Positions 51,652 through 59,851 of a DNA stretch of 64,000 nucleotides are shown piece after piece (within the stretch, counting starts at the first letter, position 1; every line of letters begins with the position of its first letter). Source of the DNA: Candidatus Rhodoferax bjergmarkensis (GTDB lineage: Bacteria; Pseudomonadota; Gammaproteobacteria; Burkholderiales; Burkholderiaceae_C); NCBI GenBank assembly GCA_016708345.1, contig JADJFX010000038.1:94728-158727 (forward strand), given 5' to 3'. Under the pieces are notes generated by a model, which ran no database searches, was not told the DNA's origin, and worked only from the letters and a program-made list of their open reading frames with translations. The translations under genes were made by a program, and so were the position numbers.

Positions 51652-52476
51652 CTATCCCGGCGCGGGAATTTGCGAGCGCACAGGGGCTGGCAGTTGCTGC
51701 CACAACGGCCTTAACTGCTCGCCGCGCTCGGCCTGGCTGAAACTGGCCATGGACTGCACCTGCAGAAATGCCAGACGGTACTGGTCCAGCGCCTCTTCGT
51801 CGCCAAAAAACGCCTCCCGCACGTCGGCGGGGAACATCTGGGCGCGCAGCGTGGAGCGGCGCTGCAATTGCATCGCCTCACCCATCACACCCAGACTGGC
51901 GGGCAGCGCGGCGCTGATTGAAGGCTTTGTCTGCTGTTCGGCAGCAGCATTGCGGTAGGCTGCGTAGCTGTCCAGCACCCGAAGCGCCTCCAGTAGTGCT
52001 GGCTCTCTTAACTCTTGCTGCAGCCTTTGGCGTGCGCGTTCCAAAGCTTCAGGGCTGACTGGCCCATCGAACCAGCCCAGGCTATCGTCCAGCTTGTTGC
52101 GCAGTGCGCGCGTCAGCCGCAGGTGGCCGCCGGCGTCAAGTGCCAATTGCTGTGGTCGCGCCAGCGCCTTCAAGGCGGTGTCGACTGCAACCAGCGATTC
52201 GGTGGCATTGGCCGCGGTTGCATCCATGTTTTGCATGTTTTCATCCCCCAAGGAACGGGCTGCCGAGCGTTGCCAGAAATCGCCCGCCTCCCCCTTGCCC
52301 TGACCCGAAGTGCGGATCAGGGTGGGTGCGGTGTCACCGGCTGATTGGTAAATGAGCAAGCCGCCAGCCGCTATCAAGGCCCCCAGCGCAAAAGCGGTCC
52401 ACGCAGGCTGCTTGGCCCAGCGCGGGCGATGACGGCGCGGCACGGCGCGGCCCACGGCACGATTCATTGACGACAT
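51652..52476 (-). CDS. Lipase-chaperone (Lif/LifO)-like membrane-anchored protein
   Basis: A 274-residue protein with one N-terminal transmembrane helix (about 28-47, AWTAFALGALIAAGGLLIYQ) and a helical periplasmic part. RLTRALRNKLDDSLGW lies where Lif proteins have RLRRLFDYFLSA. LRAQMFPADVREAFFGDEEALDQYRLAFLQVQ corresponds to the R..LFG.E....LF.EE...DRY.LARL type block near the C-terminus of steric chaperones. The start has GGAGGTGACC upstream. It follows the secreted CocE/NonD hydrolase gene by 70 bp on the same strand and is probably its foldase. Similarity is moderate, so the call is tentative. Confidence 0.6.
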   Translation of the reverse strand: MSSMNRAVGRAVPRRHRPRWAKQPAWTAFALGALIAAGGLLIYQSAGDTAPTLIRTSGQGKGEAGDFWQRSAARSLGDENMQNMDATAANATESLVAVDTALKALARPQQLALDAGGHLRLTRALRNKLDDSLGWFDGPVSPEALERARQRLQQELREPALLEALRVLDSYAAYRNAAAEQQTKPSISAALPASLGVMGEAMQLQRRSTLRAQMFPADVREAFFGDEEALDQYRLAFLQVQSMASFSQAERGEQLRPLWQQLPAPVRSQIPAPG

Positions 52477-52546
52477 GGTCACCTCCAAAAAAGACAGACA
52501 TCAATCCGCCCGCCTCGCAGGCGGACGGGGCCACGGTCATACCAGG

Positions 52547-54592
52547 TTAGTGAAGCACACTCGACGGCACCACCGGCAGCACGATGCTGGACGGATGACT
52601 CGGGTCGTTCAGAATGGTGCTCACGTTGCCATTGGCGATGGCCTGCAAAGGCCGGGGCCACACGCCTTGGGCCTGGTTGCTGGAACTGATGGCCACGCGA
52701 AGTCGATGGCCAGAGCGAATCAGCGCCGCTGTCGGGAAAATCTCGACCGGCACCAGCACCGGCTGGCCGGGAACCAAGGGGCTTGACGAAGCCGCCGTGA
52801 ACGGATGCCATGGCTGGATCATCACGCCATCCACATACCGGGAGCGTGAGGTGTCCACCGCGCGGTAGGCTGCCGACTGCAAGCCGTTGGTCAGCGGCGT
52901 GGCTTTGCCCGATGGATCAACATCGTCGATGCGGACCGACAGCGCAGCCTGCGCTTTGGTAGCCGACATCCAGATGTCGGCCTGAATCGGGCCGTTGAGG
53001 TACATGTCCGAACTCAGCACCGGGGTTTGGTAGATCAGCGCGTTTTGCCTGGTTTCAACGGTGGTGTTGTCTGAGAAACAAGGCAGTGGCAGCAAGCCGG
53101 AGATGCCTAGCGTCCACTGCACCATGCTGATGGAGCAATCCGAGCCGTCCTTGACCGTTGTGGTGGCCACGAAAAGGTTGCCCACTTTGGACGCACTTAC
53201 CACCGCTGCTGCACTTGGCTCGGCGATGGTGTGCGCGGCTTCGGCTGCCGTGGGTGCGCTGGCGCTCAGGCTCATGTCGCCACGCAGGTACATGCGCTGG
53301 GGCTTCATCTGCGGGTGGGGCCAGTCGGTTGCGGTGGCGTAGCGCTTGGTGTCACCCGTGCCATAGCCCTGCACGTACTGCGTCACGTTGGGCAAATTGG
53401 CAGCGCCAGTGTTTTTGCCCTTCAGGTACTGGTCGAACCACTGCAGCAGCAAGGAGGCCGAGCCCGGTGCGCCCTGCGATGTGCTGTTGTTGCTGGACTG
53501 CTGGGCATTCAAAACAGCCTGCACATGCGCGCCTGGAACGATGGCCAGCTTGGTGTTGACCGAATGCTTCATGCGTTCATACAGCAAGGGCTCGTCACGC
53601 TGAAAGAGGTCGTTGGCAGAGCCGACGATGAAGGTTGGGGCCTTGATCTTGTGTGCGTTCTCCAGCGTTGAGCGCACCGACCAAAAGGTGCCGTCGTCGG
53701 TGGCGAAGCCGGTGACGTTGCCCATGGCGCTGTTGAAGGTGGGCAAATACCAATCGTTAACCGCTGCGACATGGTCATTCGTGGCGCTGTCGATCGTTGA
53801 AATGTGCAGGGGGTTAAGCAACTTGGCGGGCCCGTTGAGCACGCTCAGCGCCTGGGTCAGCGTCATCCAGGTACCAACGAACAGGGAGTTGATCATGCCG
53901 CCGGTTGCCACCACAGCGCGGTAGGGGTCGCCCATGGGCACTTCGGCAAAAACGGCCTTGACAGCGGGGTGTTGCTGCTCAGCGGTGAGCAGGCTGGTGA
54001 TGCCCAGGTAAGAGGTGCCGGCCAGGCCGATATTGCCGTTAAACCACGGCTGCTTGGTGACCCAATTCACAGCCGCAGCATAGGCCTCTTGCTCTTCTTC
54101 ACCGATCAATTTCGTCTTGCCGCCCGACATGCCGGTGCCAAACGAATCGACCGCCACGGTGATGTAGCCACGCTTGACCATGAATTTGTCCAGCCCGCCA
54201 ATCAGCAGGGTGGTGTCTGACGGGGCAACGCCGCCGATCAGTTCGCCCAAGTCAACCCGGTAGGCGGTTTGCGTCAGGATGACCGGGAACTTGCCCGAGG
54301 CCGGCCAGCCCAAAAAATTGGCAGGCACCGAGACCAGCACTGCCAGCTTCTTGCCGGAGCTCAGGGTGATGAACTTGAGCGGCAGCGTCACCGCTGCAGC
54401 GTAGTCTTCGCCGCGCGAGTAGGTGCTCCAGCTGGCGTTGGCGTTGGTGGTGAGCGCTGCGTTGGGTGTGCTGATGCTGCCGCGATTGCCCAAGGTGGTT
54501 GTTTGTGCCTGTGCTGTCAGCAGACCGGCGGCTGACAGCACAAGCGCCAAGCCACAAAGTTTCAGGGTGTTTTTGATGGAAAACTTTTTCAT
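52547..54592 (-). CDS. Secreted CocE/NonD family hydrolase
   Basis: A 681-residue exported serine hydrolase (X-Pro dipeptidyl-peptidase S15/CocE fold). A signal peptide ends LTAQAQ (about residue 30). The nucleophile lies in IGLAGTSYLGI (Ser near 192); DSFGTGMSGG and TFIVGSANDLF (Asp) and GAHVQAV (His) complete the triad. The C-terminal part is the jelly-roll domain typical of the family (PLVPGQPVLVPVEIFPTAALIRSGHRLRVAIS). Enzymes of this group cleave esters or amides; the substrate is not predictable. Paired with the Lif-like gene. Confidence 0.88.
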   Translation of the reverse strand: MKKFSIKNTLKLCGLALVLSAAGLLTAQAQTTTLGNRGSISTPNAALTTNANASWSTYSRGEDYAAAVTLPLKFITLSSGKKLAVLVSVPANFLGWPASGKFPVILTQTAYRVDLGELIGGVAPSDTTLLIGGLDKFMVKRGYITVAVDSFGTGMSGGKTKLIGEEEQEAYAAAVNWVTKQPWFNGNIGLAGTSYLGITSLLTAEQQHPAVKAVFAEVPMGDPYRAVVATGGMINSLFVGTWMTLTQALSVLNGPAKLLNPLHISTIDSATNDHVAAVNDWYLPTFNSAMGNVTGFATDDGTFWSVRSTLENAHKIKAPTFIVGSANDLFQRDEPLLYERMKHSVNTKLAIVPGAHVQAVLNAQQSSNNSTSQGAPGSASLLLQWFDQYLKGKNTGAANLPNVTQYVQGYGTGDTKRYATATDWPHPQMKPQRMYLRGDMSLSASAPTAAEAAHTIAEPSAAAVVSASKVGNLFVATTTVKDGSDCSISMVQWTLGISGLLPLPCFSDNTTVETRQNALIYQTPVLSSDMYLNGPIQADIWMSATKAQAALSVRIDDVDPSGKATPLTNGLQSAAYRAVDTSRSRYVDGVMIQPWHPFTAASSSPLVPGQPVLVPVEIFPTAALIRSGHRLRVAISSSNQAQGVWPRPLQAIANGNVSTILNDPSHPSSIVLPVVPSSVLH

Positions 54593-55140
54593 GGTTGTCT
54601 CCGCGAGGAGCTCATATTTTTTAAAAAAATCAAGATTTAAAAAGTCAATTCAAATACCAATTCATTTACCGTGAGCAACCTTTCGCAAACTTTCGCAAAG
54701 TTGCTGCTGCGGGTTGACTGGCTGCCCGTGAATTGTGTCCACTGCACCAATCATTTGTGAACAGTTGTTCTGTTGGTAGCAGTCTATTTTTGGCGTTTGG
54801 GGGTGTCACGCGGGTAAACCCGTAGAACGGCAAATCTGCTTTGGAGGAGGTTATTCAAAGCTTTCCGATGTCAAAAACTTGCTTTTTCAGAGGAAAAATC
54901 GGAGAGAAACCACTCGAAGTTGGCCATTAAAACCTGCATGGATGTGCATTTTTGATGTCGCGTGCGTGACAAGGCAAATCATCAAACCAAATCATCAAAA
55001 GTGGGGCTTTGAAGACAGACACTTTTTACGGTGAAAGGTGTGACCCTAAAATGTAAAAGTTTGTGTACAGTCGTTTCTTCTTTGTTGCTCATTTCCATTC
55101 GCCAAGCATGCCTTTTATTGCGCAATGTGGATCAAACGAA
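54593..55140. other. Upstream region of the CocE-like gene
   Basis: About 550 bp without a supported gene. It contains a tandem 10-bp repeat TTTCGCAAAC-TTTCGCAAAG (54681-54700), followed by GTTGCTG, which could be a regulator site about 90 bp before the hydrolase ATG. The region is AT-richer than the flanks. Confidence 0.55.
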
Positions 55141-56172
55141 TCAAACCACTCGCTGCAACCCGTGCTCGCCAACCAGCAGCTTGAACACCGGTCTGCGCTC
55201 ACCCACGGCTAAACCGCGCAAATTGGTAATGGTTTTGGCACGCCAAGGCGCAAGCAGTTCGCGCTGTGCCTCATCGAGCCAGCCCAGCTGCTCCAGAACT
55301 TCCACACATGTTGCCAGCAGGGCGGTGGCGTTGCCGTCGAGGATTTTGATGGCCAGCGCTTCGCCCCGGCTTTTGCTGGCCAGCACCTGCACCCCGTCGG
55401 CACCCACCTTGCTCACCCAGTCACCACGGCCAGCTTGCATCAGGGCCAGGTCGCTGCGGGCGGTGCCGGAAACAAGCGCCGGGTGGGCCGTCATGGCGTC
55501 GCAGAGCGTGGCAAAACTTTCACCAAACTCGCCGTCCTGCGCTGCGCTGGCCAGGCGCGCATAGCCATAGGCCAGGCGTGACAGGGGCAAGGCGTAGTTG
55601 GGGGCGGAACAGCCGTCAATGCCCAGCTTGAGCGCATGGGTGTCCAGGCCCACGGCACGCGCCACATCCCGGCGAATGGCCTGTTGCAGTGGGTGGCCAG
55701 GGTCCAGGTAGTCTTCCAGGCTCAGGCCATGCTGCACGCAATAGGCCAGAAAACCCGCGTGTTTGCCGCTGCAGTTGTTGTGCCGCTCGTCAAACACCAG
55801 ATCGGGCGGCGGCGTCAGGTTTTGCGCGGCGAACAGACCCGGTACATGGCAGCCGCAGCGCAGAGCCTTGTAGCCCAGCCCGGTTTTGTCCAGCATGCCC
55901 TGCACGGTGCTGACGTGCTGCGCCTCCCCGCTGTGGCTGGCGCACAGCAGCGCCACCTGCTCGGTCGAAAACCCGAAGTGTTGCGGGCCGTGGGCCTGCA
56001 TGAACGGCAGGGCCTGCAGCGCCTTGAGCGTGGAGCGCGTGAAGGTCAGCCAGTGCGGGTTGCCCGCCTGCGCCAGCACCTTGCCCCGCGTGTTGACCAC
56101 GGCCACAGCCCCAACATGCAAGCACTCCAGGGTTCCGCCACGGGTGAGTTCGATGAGAGGGGTGAAATCCAT
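55141..56172 (-). CDS. L-asparaginase, Rhizobium ReAV type
   Basis: A 343-residue class 3 asparaginase, unrelated to the E. coli AnsA/AnsB fold. The Ser-Lys pair S47/K50 (RSTLKALQALP) and the second site C134 and K137 (NNCSGKHAG) with C188 (GCSAPNYALPL) keep the exact spacing known for ReAV (S48, K51, C135, K138, C189, each shifted by one). No signal peptide, so cytoplasmic. Monocistronic. Confidence 0.88.
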   Translation of the reverse strand: MDFTPLIELTRGGTLECLHVGAVAVVNTRGKVLAQAGNPHWLTFTRSTLKALQALPFMQAHGPQHFGFSTEQVALLCASHSGEAQHVSTVQGMLDKTGLGYKALRCGCHVPGLFAAQNLTPPPDLVFDERHNNCSGKHAGFLAYCVQHGLSLEDYLDPGHPLQQAIRRDVARAVGLDTHALKLGIDGCSAPNYALPLSRLAYGYARLASAAQDGEFGESFATLCDAMTAHPALVSGTARSDLALMQAGRGDWVSKVGADGVQVLASKSRGEALAIKILDGNATALLATCVEVLEQLGWLDEAQRELLAPWRAKTITNLRGLAVGERRPVFKLLVGEHGLQRVV

Positions 56173-56235
56173 GCCTCAATTGTGATCCAAGACCCCGCAG
56201 CGGGCTTCACCGCCCCTGGCCCAGGGCCGCCAAAG

Positions 56236-56305
56236 CATGACAATTTGCTATACAAATAATAGCTGCTCGCGCAATCAATACGTGCGGTACAGCCTGAAAA
56301 TACAT
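56236..56305. repeat. Family A repeat between asparaginase and DUF4139 genes
   Basis: CTATACAAATAATAGCTGCT, then CGCGCAATCAATACGTGCGGTACAGCC and an A-rich end. The ATAGCTGCT-CGCGCAA-CGTGCGGTA order is as at 12558-12602. It lies at the 3' end of the DUF4139 gene. Confidence 0.75.
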
Positions 56306-57750
56306 TAAAACCGGCTCACCACCCGGTAGCTCAGGGTGGTGCTGCCTTGCGCCGGTACAGCAACAGCCCACTGCGCCAGATTGGCTGCCAGCTTGGTGTG
56401 GGCGTGGCTGGTGCTGGTAATTTGCCAGTCGCCCGGAATCGGCTCTTGCACCAGCACCTGCACCGCTTCGCTCTTGGCGTTTTTCAGCACCACTTCAAAG
56501 CTGCTCTCGAACACGCTGCCCTTGCGGCTGTCGTTGGAGACCACTTTGAAATCCATCTGGCGTCGGTCGGCCGTCACATCAAACGCCTCGCCCAGCTTCA
56601 GGCGCACTTTCTCGTTTTTGGGTGTGTGGTCAATGCGGTCTTCGCCGATGAACTGGGCGTTGCCGGCCTTGTCTTTCTTGTAGACACGCACAATGCCCTT
56701 GGGCAAGGGTATCCCCAGGTGCTGGCTCTCCTTGTTGTCAAACTCCACAAACACGCTGACTTTTAGCTTTTGCCCCAGTAAACCGGCCTGGCTCTGGTAA
56801 TAAAAGTCGTTGCCGTACAGCACCAGCTCCTTGCGCGCCGCCACGTCACTGGCCGCGAGCAGTGCGACCTGTTTGGTCTGGTTCTCGGCTATGGTGGTGG
56901 GCCGCGCCAGGGTGTACAGGTGGTATTCAAACAGCGACTCTTCGGACATGTCGTTGGCCCTTTTGGCCATGGGGGCCGGTGCCATGGCCAGGGTGCGCGC
57001 GGGGCTTTGTACTTGCGGTCGCACCCGGTTCACATCCCCTGCCACCAGTTGCAGCTTGGCGTTGCGGTAGCTGGCTCCGCTGGTGTTGGTCAGTGTCACC
57101 CAGCCAGACAGGTCCAGCGCATCGTCTTTGGCCGCCAGCTCCACCACGTAGTCGGCGCGCCACGCCAGGCCGCTGGTGAGGTAGCTCAACTCCACGTCTT
57201 GCGCCTGAGCTTGCAGGTTGTCCAGCTGCATCACCAAGGTGGGGCGGTCACGCAGAGTGGGTGGCAACTCGCCAAACACCAGCCGCCCGGGCACGCCGGT
57301 TTCAATGCGGTTGCCCATTTGCAGCACCACGCCGCCATTGGTGGCCAGCACCTGGGCACTCTCTGTGGTCTCGGCACCGGTGGTGGGGTGGGTGCGCACC
57401 ACGCTCACGCTGCGGCCCACATACTTTTCCAGCAGCTTTTGCGGGCTCAGCAGGTCAAAGTCGAAGTTTTGCTCCACCACCCGCAGCGCGCCGGGGTGGC
57501 TGTTTGAGCGCAGCAGCGCGGTCTCAGGCCGCATCTTGGCACTCACGTCGCGAAACGCCAGCGCCGCCGCCCCCGTGGGCAGCGTCAGACGGCGCATGTC
57601 TTTGACCAGCGCCAGGTTGTCGTTGTAGATGGTCACGGCCACCTCTTTTTGATCTTCCAGCGTGGCGCGCAACTCCTGAGCGTGGGCGCTGGTAAGGCAA
57701 CCCAGCAGGGCGATGGTCAGGGTGGACAGGGGAGAAAACAGAGATTTCAA
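56305..57750 (-). CDS. Exported DUF4139 domain protein
   Basis: A 481-residue protein with a signal peptide (to about residue 24, TSAHA) and a long beta-rich DUF4139 domain. The N-terminal part VTIYNDNLALVKDMRRLTLPTG is the family hallmark, and the middle has YLTSGLAWRADYVVEL and LTNTSGASYRNAKLQLVAGDVNRV. The C-terminus ends with an NG-type strand segment STTLSYRVVSRF. Function unknown; probably periplasmic. Confidence 0.85.
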   Translation of the reverse strand: MKSLFSPLSTLTIALLGCLTSAHAQELRATLEDQKEVAVTIYNDNLALVKDMRRLTLPTGAAALAFRDVSAKMRPETALLRSNSHPGALRVVEQNFDFDLLSPQKLLEKYVGRSVSVVRTHPTTGAETTESAQVLATNGGVVLQMGNRIETGVPGRLVFGELPPTLRDRPTLVMQLDNLQAQAQDVELSYLTSGLAWRADYVVELAAKDDALDLSGWVTLTNTSGASYRNAKLQLVAGDVNRVRPQVQSPARTLAMAPAPMAKRANDMSEESLFEYHLYTLARPTTIAENQTKQVALLAASDVAARKELVLYGNDFYYQSQAGLLGQKLKVSVFVEFDNKESQHLGIPLPKGIVRVYKKDKAGNAQFIGEDRIDHTPKNEKVRLKLGEAFDVTADRRQMDFKVVSNDSRKGSVFESSFEVVLKNAKSEAVQVLVQEPIPGDWQITSTSHAHTKLAANLAQWAVAVPAQGSTTLSYRVVSRF

Positions 57751-57959
57751 GACATGCTCCTGGTGGGGGATTTTGAAGTGACATCAGCGAGTGATTTTGT
57801 GTGACTCAGACCAAATTACCCATCGGCAACCAAGGCCTGCACCTGCACCTGCGGATGTTGGATTTTGAAGCGTGGATCACGGGGGTATTGTGCATTTTCT
57901 GAATATCAGCAAAAAAGCACCGCAGCGCCCATATCCAATGAAATGCAAAAATGAACTGG

Positions 57960-58123
57960 GCTTGTGATCAAGCGGATTTGCGACGAAATCGAGCAGGTTT
58001 TGTTGGGCACGCCAGCCGTCATGCCAGACCATGCTGCGTCCCATCAGTGCCCGTTACATGCACCAAAAGGAGATCGACCACTATGAAAATCAAATCCAAG
58101 ACCATGCCATCGCTAAAAAGTGA
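57960..58123 (+). pseudogene. Remnant of a BrnT-type toxin with internal deletion
   Basis: One frame reads DEIEQVLLGTPAVMPDHA (from 57982), the N-terminal half of BrnT. Another frame then reads LRPISARYMHQKEIDHYE up to the TGA at 58121-58123, the typical BrnT C-terminus. The roughly 35 residues that normally separate them are missing and the two parts are in different frames. The remnant overlaps the antitoxin start by 41 bases, as intact brnTA pairs do. Confidence 0.7.
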
Positions 58124-58340
58124 TGCCGATGCGGAGCAATTCGTTGCGACGGCAGACCTTTCTCAATACAACCTGTCAGGTTTCAAACCGAAGCGTTTTG
58201 AGTACGAGCCGAAAGTTGCGGCGCTGAATATGCGCATTCCTCAAAACTTGCTGGACGCGGTGAAGGTCAGGGCCAAGGCCAAGGGGATTCCATACACACG
58301 CTACGTCCGTCTGCTGCTTGAAAGCGACGTTTCGCGCTGA
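58083..58340 (+). CDS. BrnA/CopG-type antitoxin, orphan
   Basis: An 85-residue antitoxin. KIKSKTMPSLKSDADAEQFVATADLSQYNLSGFKP leads into a ribbon-helix-helix-like C-terminal part (ALNMRIPQNLLDAVKVRAKAKGIPYTRYVRLLLE). AAAAGGAG lies upstream of the ATG. Its partner toxin upstream is only a remnant, so this is now an orphan antitoxin, possibly still a DNA-binding repressor. Confidence 0.78.
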   Translation: MKIKSKTMPSLKSDADAEQFVATADLSQYNLSGFKPKRFEYEPKVAALNMRIPQNLLDAVKVRAKAKGIPYTRYVRLLLESDVSR

Positions 58341-58356
58341 TTGGCGTTATGAAAAC

Positions 58357-58405
58357 GCTATCTATTGCATAGCTGTCTGTGCATGTCAGACAAGCGCAAG
58401 AAGCT
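58357..58405. repeat. Family A repeat after the BrnA-type gene
   Basis: ATTGCATAGCTGTCTGTGCATGTCAGACAAGCGCAAGAAGCTG. TGTCTG/CAGACA arms form the hairpin part and the outer blocks follow the family A order. A second, inverted fragment lies at 58526-58562 (GCGCAAGCAGCTAC, CCATAGCTATTGAG). Confidence 0.6.
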
Positions 58406-58551
58406 GATTTGGCATATAAAAAGTTGTCAAACTCGAATGAGTGTGGATCATTTCAGTCAAGCCATGCAGCCGACCATTCAAGCCTGATTTTTGAACTTAA
58501 AAGTGCCAGTTCCGCCCGTCAATCCTGCGCAAGCAGCTACAAAAACCATAG

Positions 58552-58929
58552 CTATTGAGCGGCATTTTGGCGCTCAATCCGCTTGCCATGCGGCAGGTTT
58601 GCGAGCCGGGTGAACAGGCGGCGGCAGTAGCCGTTGATCTGCAGGCACTTGTTGATCTCATCCACCGGCAGCGGGCCGGACACCACCACGATGTCATTGG
58701 CACTGTCGATCGACCCTGCAGCGCGCAATCGTCTGCGCGCCGTGGTGGCCCAGGAGTGGATGCGCAGGGGGCTGCCGTGCTCATGCAACTCACCGGTGCG
58801 CCGGTCAAAGGCAATCGCCACATGGGCGGTTTTAAGGCGCAGGCGGCGCTCCCCGGTGACGGTGCTGGCGGGGGTGCTCATGTCGTACAAATGGTAGTGG
58901 CCCTCTTTGAGCTGGTATTGCAATGCCAT
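58552..58929 (-). CDS. Hypothetical protein
   Basis: A 125-residue protein that I do not recognise. MALQYQLKEGHYHLYDMSTPASTVTGERRLRLKTAHVAIAF suggests a small strand-rich N-terminal half; the rest is basic and ends LPHGKRIERQNAAQ. GAGGAGA before the ATG supports translation. The stop codon TAG lies within a family A fragment (CAATAGCTATGG), so the C-terminus may be set by the repeat. No conserved neighbour. Confidence 0.6.
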   Translation of the reverse strand: MALQYQLKEGHYHLYDMSTPASTVTGERRLRLKTAHVAIAFDRRTGELHEHGSPLRIHSWATTARRRLRAAGSIDSANDIVVVSGPLPVDEINKCLQINGYCRRLFTRLANLPHGKRIERQNAAQ

Positions 58930-58992
58930 CGGGTCTCCTCGTCGTTGCTTGGTGAGGTGTGATTGTGGATGGCGGTGAGCGGTGCTAAAGCC

Positions 58993-59034
58993 AAAAAAGC
59001 GTGGGAGAGCCGGATTTTTTCCCGGCTCTCGCGC
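58993..59034 (-). repeat. Duplicated hairpin, copy 1
   Basis: AAAAAGCGTGGGAGAGCCGG, then ATTTTTTCC, then CGGCTCTC. The same 29 bases recur at 59783. On the minus strand the stem is followed by a T run, like a terminator. It lies upstream of the methyltransferase gene. Confidence 0.75.
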
Positions 59035-59126
59035 CTGGGGCGGCCCTATTACGCCGCCGATCCATGCCATACTGAGAATCGCGAGCTTGCCTTTCCTTAT
59101 CCCTTATCCGTGGATCCGACTACAAG

Positions 59127-59729
59127 ATGAATACTTTGAAATTACTGCATGTAGGCTGCGGCCTGCTCAACAAATCATGCACTACGCCTTTTTTTCAATC
59201 AGAGGAATGGCAGGAAGTACGTTTTGATATTGATCCCAGTGTCAATCCTGACATCCAGGGGACGTTGACCGACATGAGTGCCGTTGAAACAGGCTCTATG
59301 GATGCGGTGTTTTCTTCGCACAATATTGAACATCTGTATGCACATGAGGTGCCGATTGCCCTCAAGGAAATTTTGCGTGTACTCAAGGACGACGGCATCT
59401 TTGTGGTGACTTGTCCCGATATGGTGTCCGTCTGCAAACTGGTGGCAGAAGACAAATTAACCGAACCGGCATACATATCACAAAAAGGGCCGATTGCCCC
59501 GATTGATATTTTGTACGGGCACCGTGATGCCATGGAGAAAGGCAATTTATTCATGGCCCATCGCTGTGGCTTTACCCAGAAAGTGCTTATGAATAGCCTG
59601 GGTGCGGCGGGCTTCAGGACGGTAGTGGCTGCATCGCGTCCCGAATTTTTTGATTTGTGGGCCGTCGCCTGTAAAAACGCCAGGCCTGTTCCTGATGTTC
59701 AAAATTTATTGCTTGCGCAATTGATGTAA
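59127..59729 (+). CDS. SAM-dependent methyltransferase (class I)
   Basis: A 200-residue methyltransferase of the Methyltransf_11 type: LKLLHVGCG (motif I), FDIDPSVNPDIQGTL (motif II), MDAVFSSHNIEHLYAHE (motif IV region) and LKEILRVLKDDGIFVVTCPD. The substrate is unknown. Codon use is visibly more AT-rich than its neighbours (AATATT, TTTATT), and the gene is flanked by two copies of the same hairpin repeat, which suggests insertion or acquisition. Confidence 0.83.
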   Translation: MNTLKLLHVGCGLLNKSCTTPFFQSEEWQEVRFDIDPSVNPDIQGTLTDMSAVETGSMDAVFSSHNIEHLYAHEVPIALKEILRVLKDDGIFVVTCPDMVSVCKLVAEDKLTEPAYISQKGPIAPIDILYGHRDAMEKGNLFMAHRCGFTQKVLMNSLGAAGFRTVVAASRPEFFDLWAVACKNARPVPDVQNLLLAQLM

Positions 59730-59782
59730 GCCTCATCGGTTGGCCCTCCCCCGCGACCTGAAAGTCCGGCTTTCTGAATGCG

Positions 59783-59824
59783 AAAAAGCGTGGGAGAGCC
59801 GGATTTTTTCCAGCTCTCCCACGC
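59783..59824 (-). terminator. Terminator of norB (duplicated hairpin, copy 2)
   Basis: GCGTGGGAGAGC and its perfect complement GCTCTCCCACGC around a 13-base loop. On the norB strand the stem is followed by TTTTT, 28 bp after the norB stop. It shares 29 identical bases with 58993-59034. Confidence 0.8.
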
Positions 59825-59851
59825 GGCGTTTGCGATTTCCCTTTCGGGCGC

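Noticed and set aside
55031..55564. 177-codon + strand frame
   Set aside because: Antisense to the asparaginase gene; no protein features.
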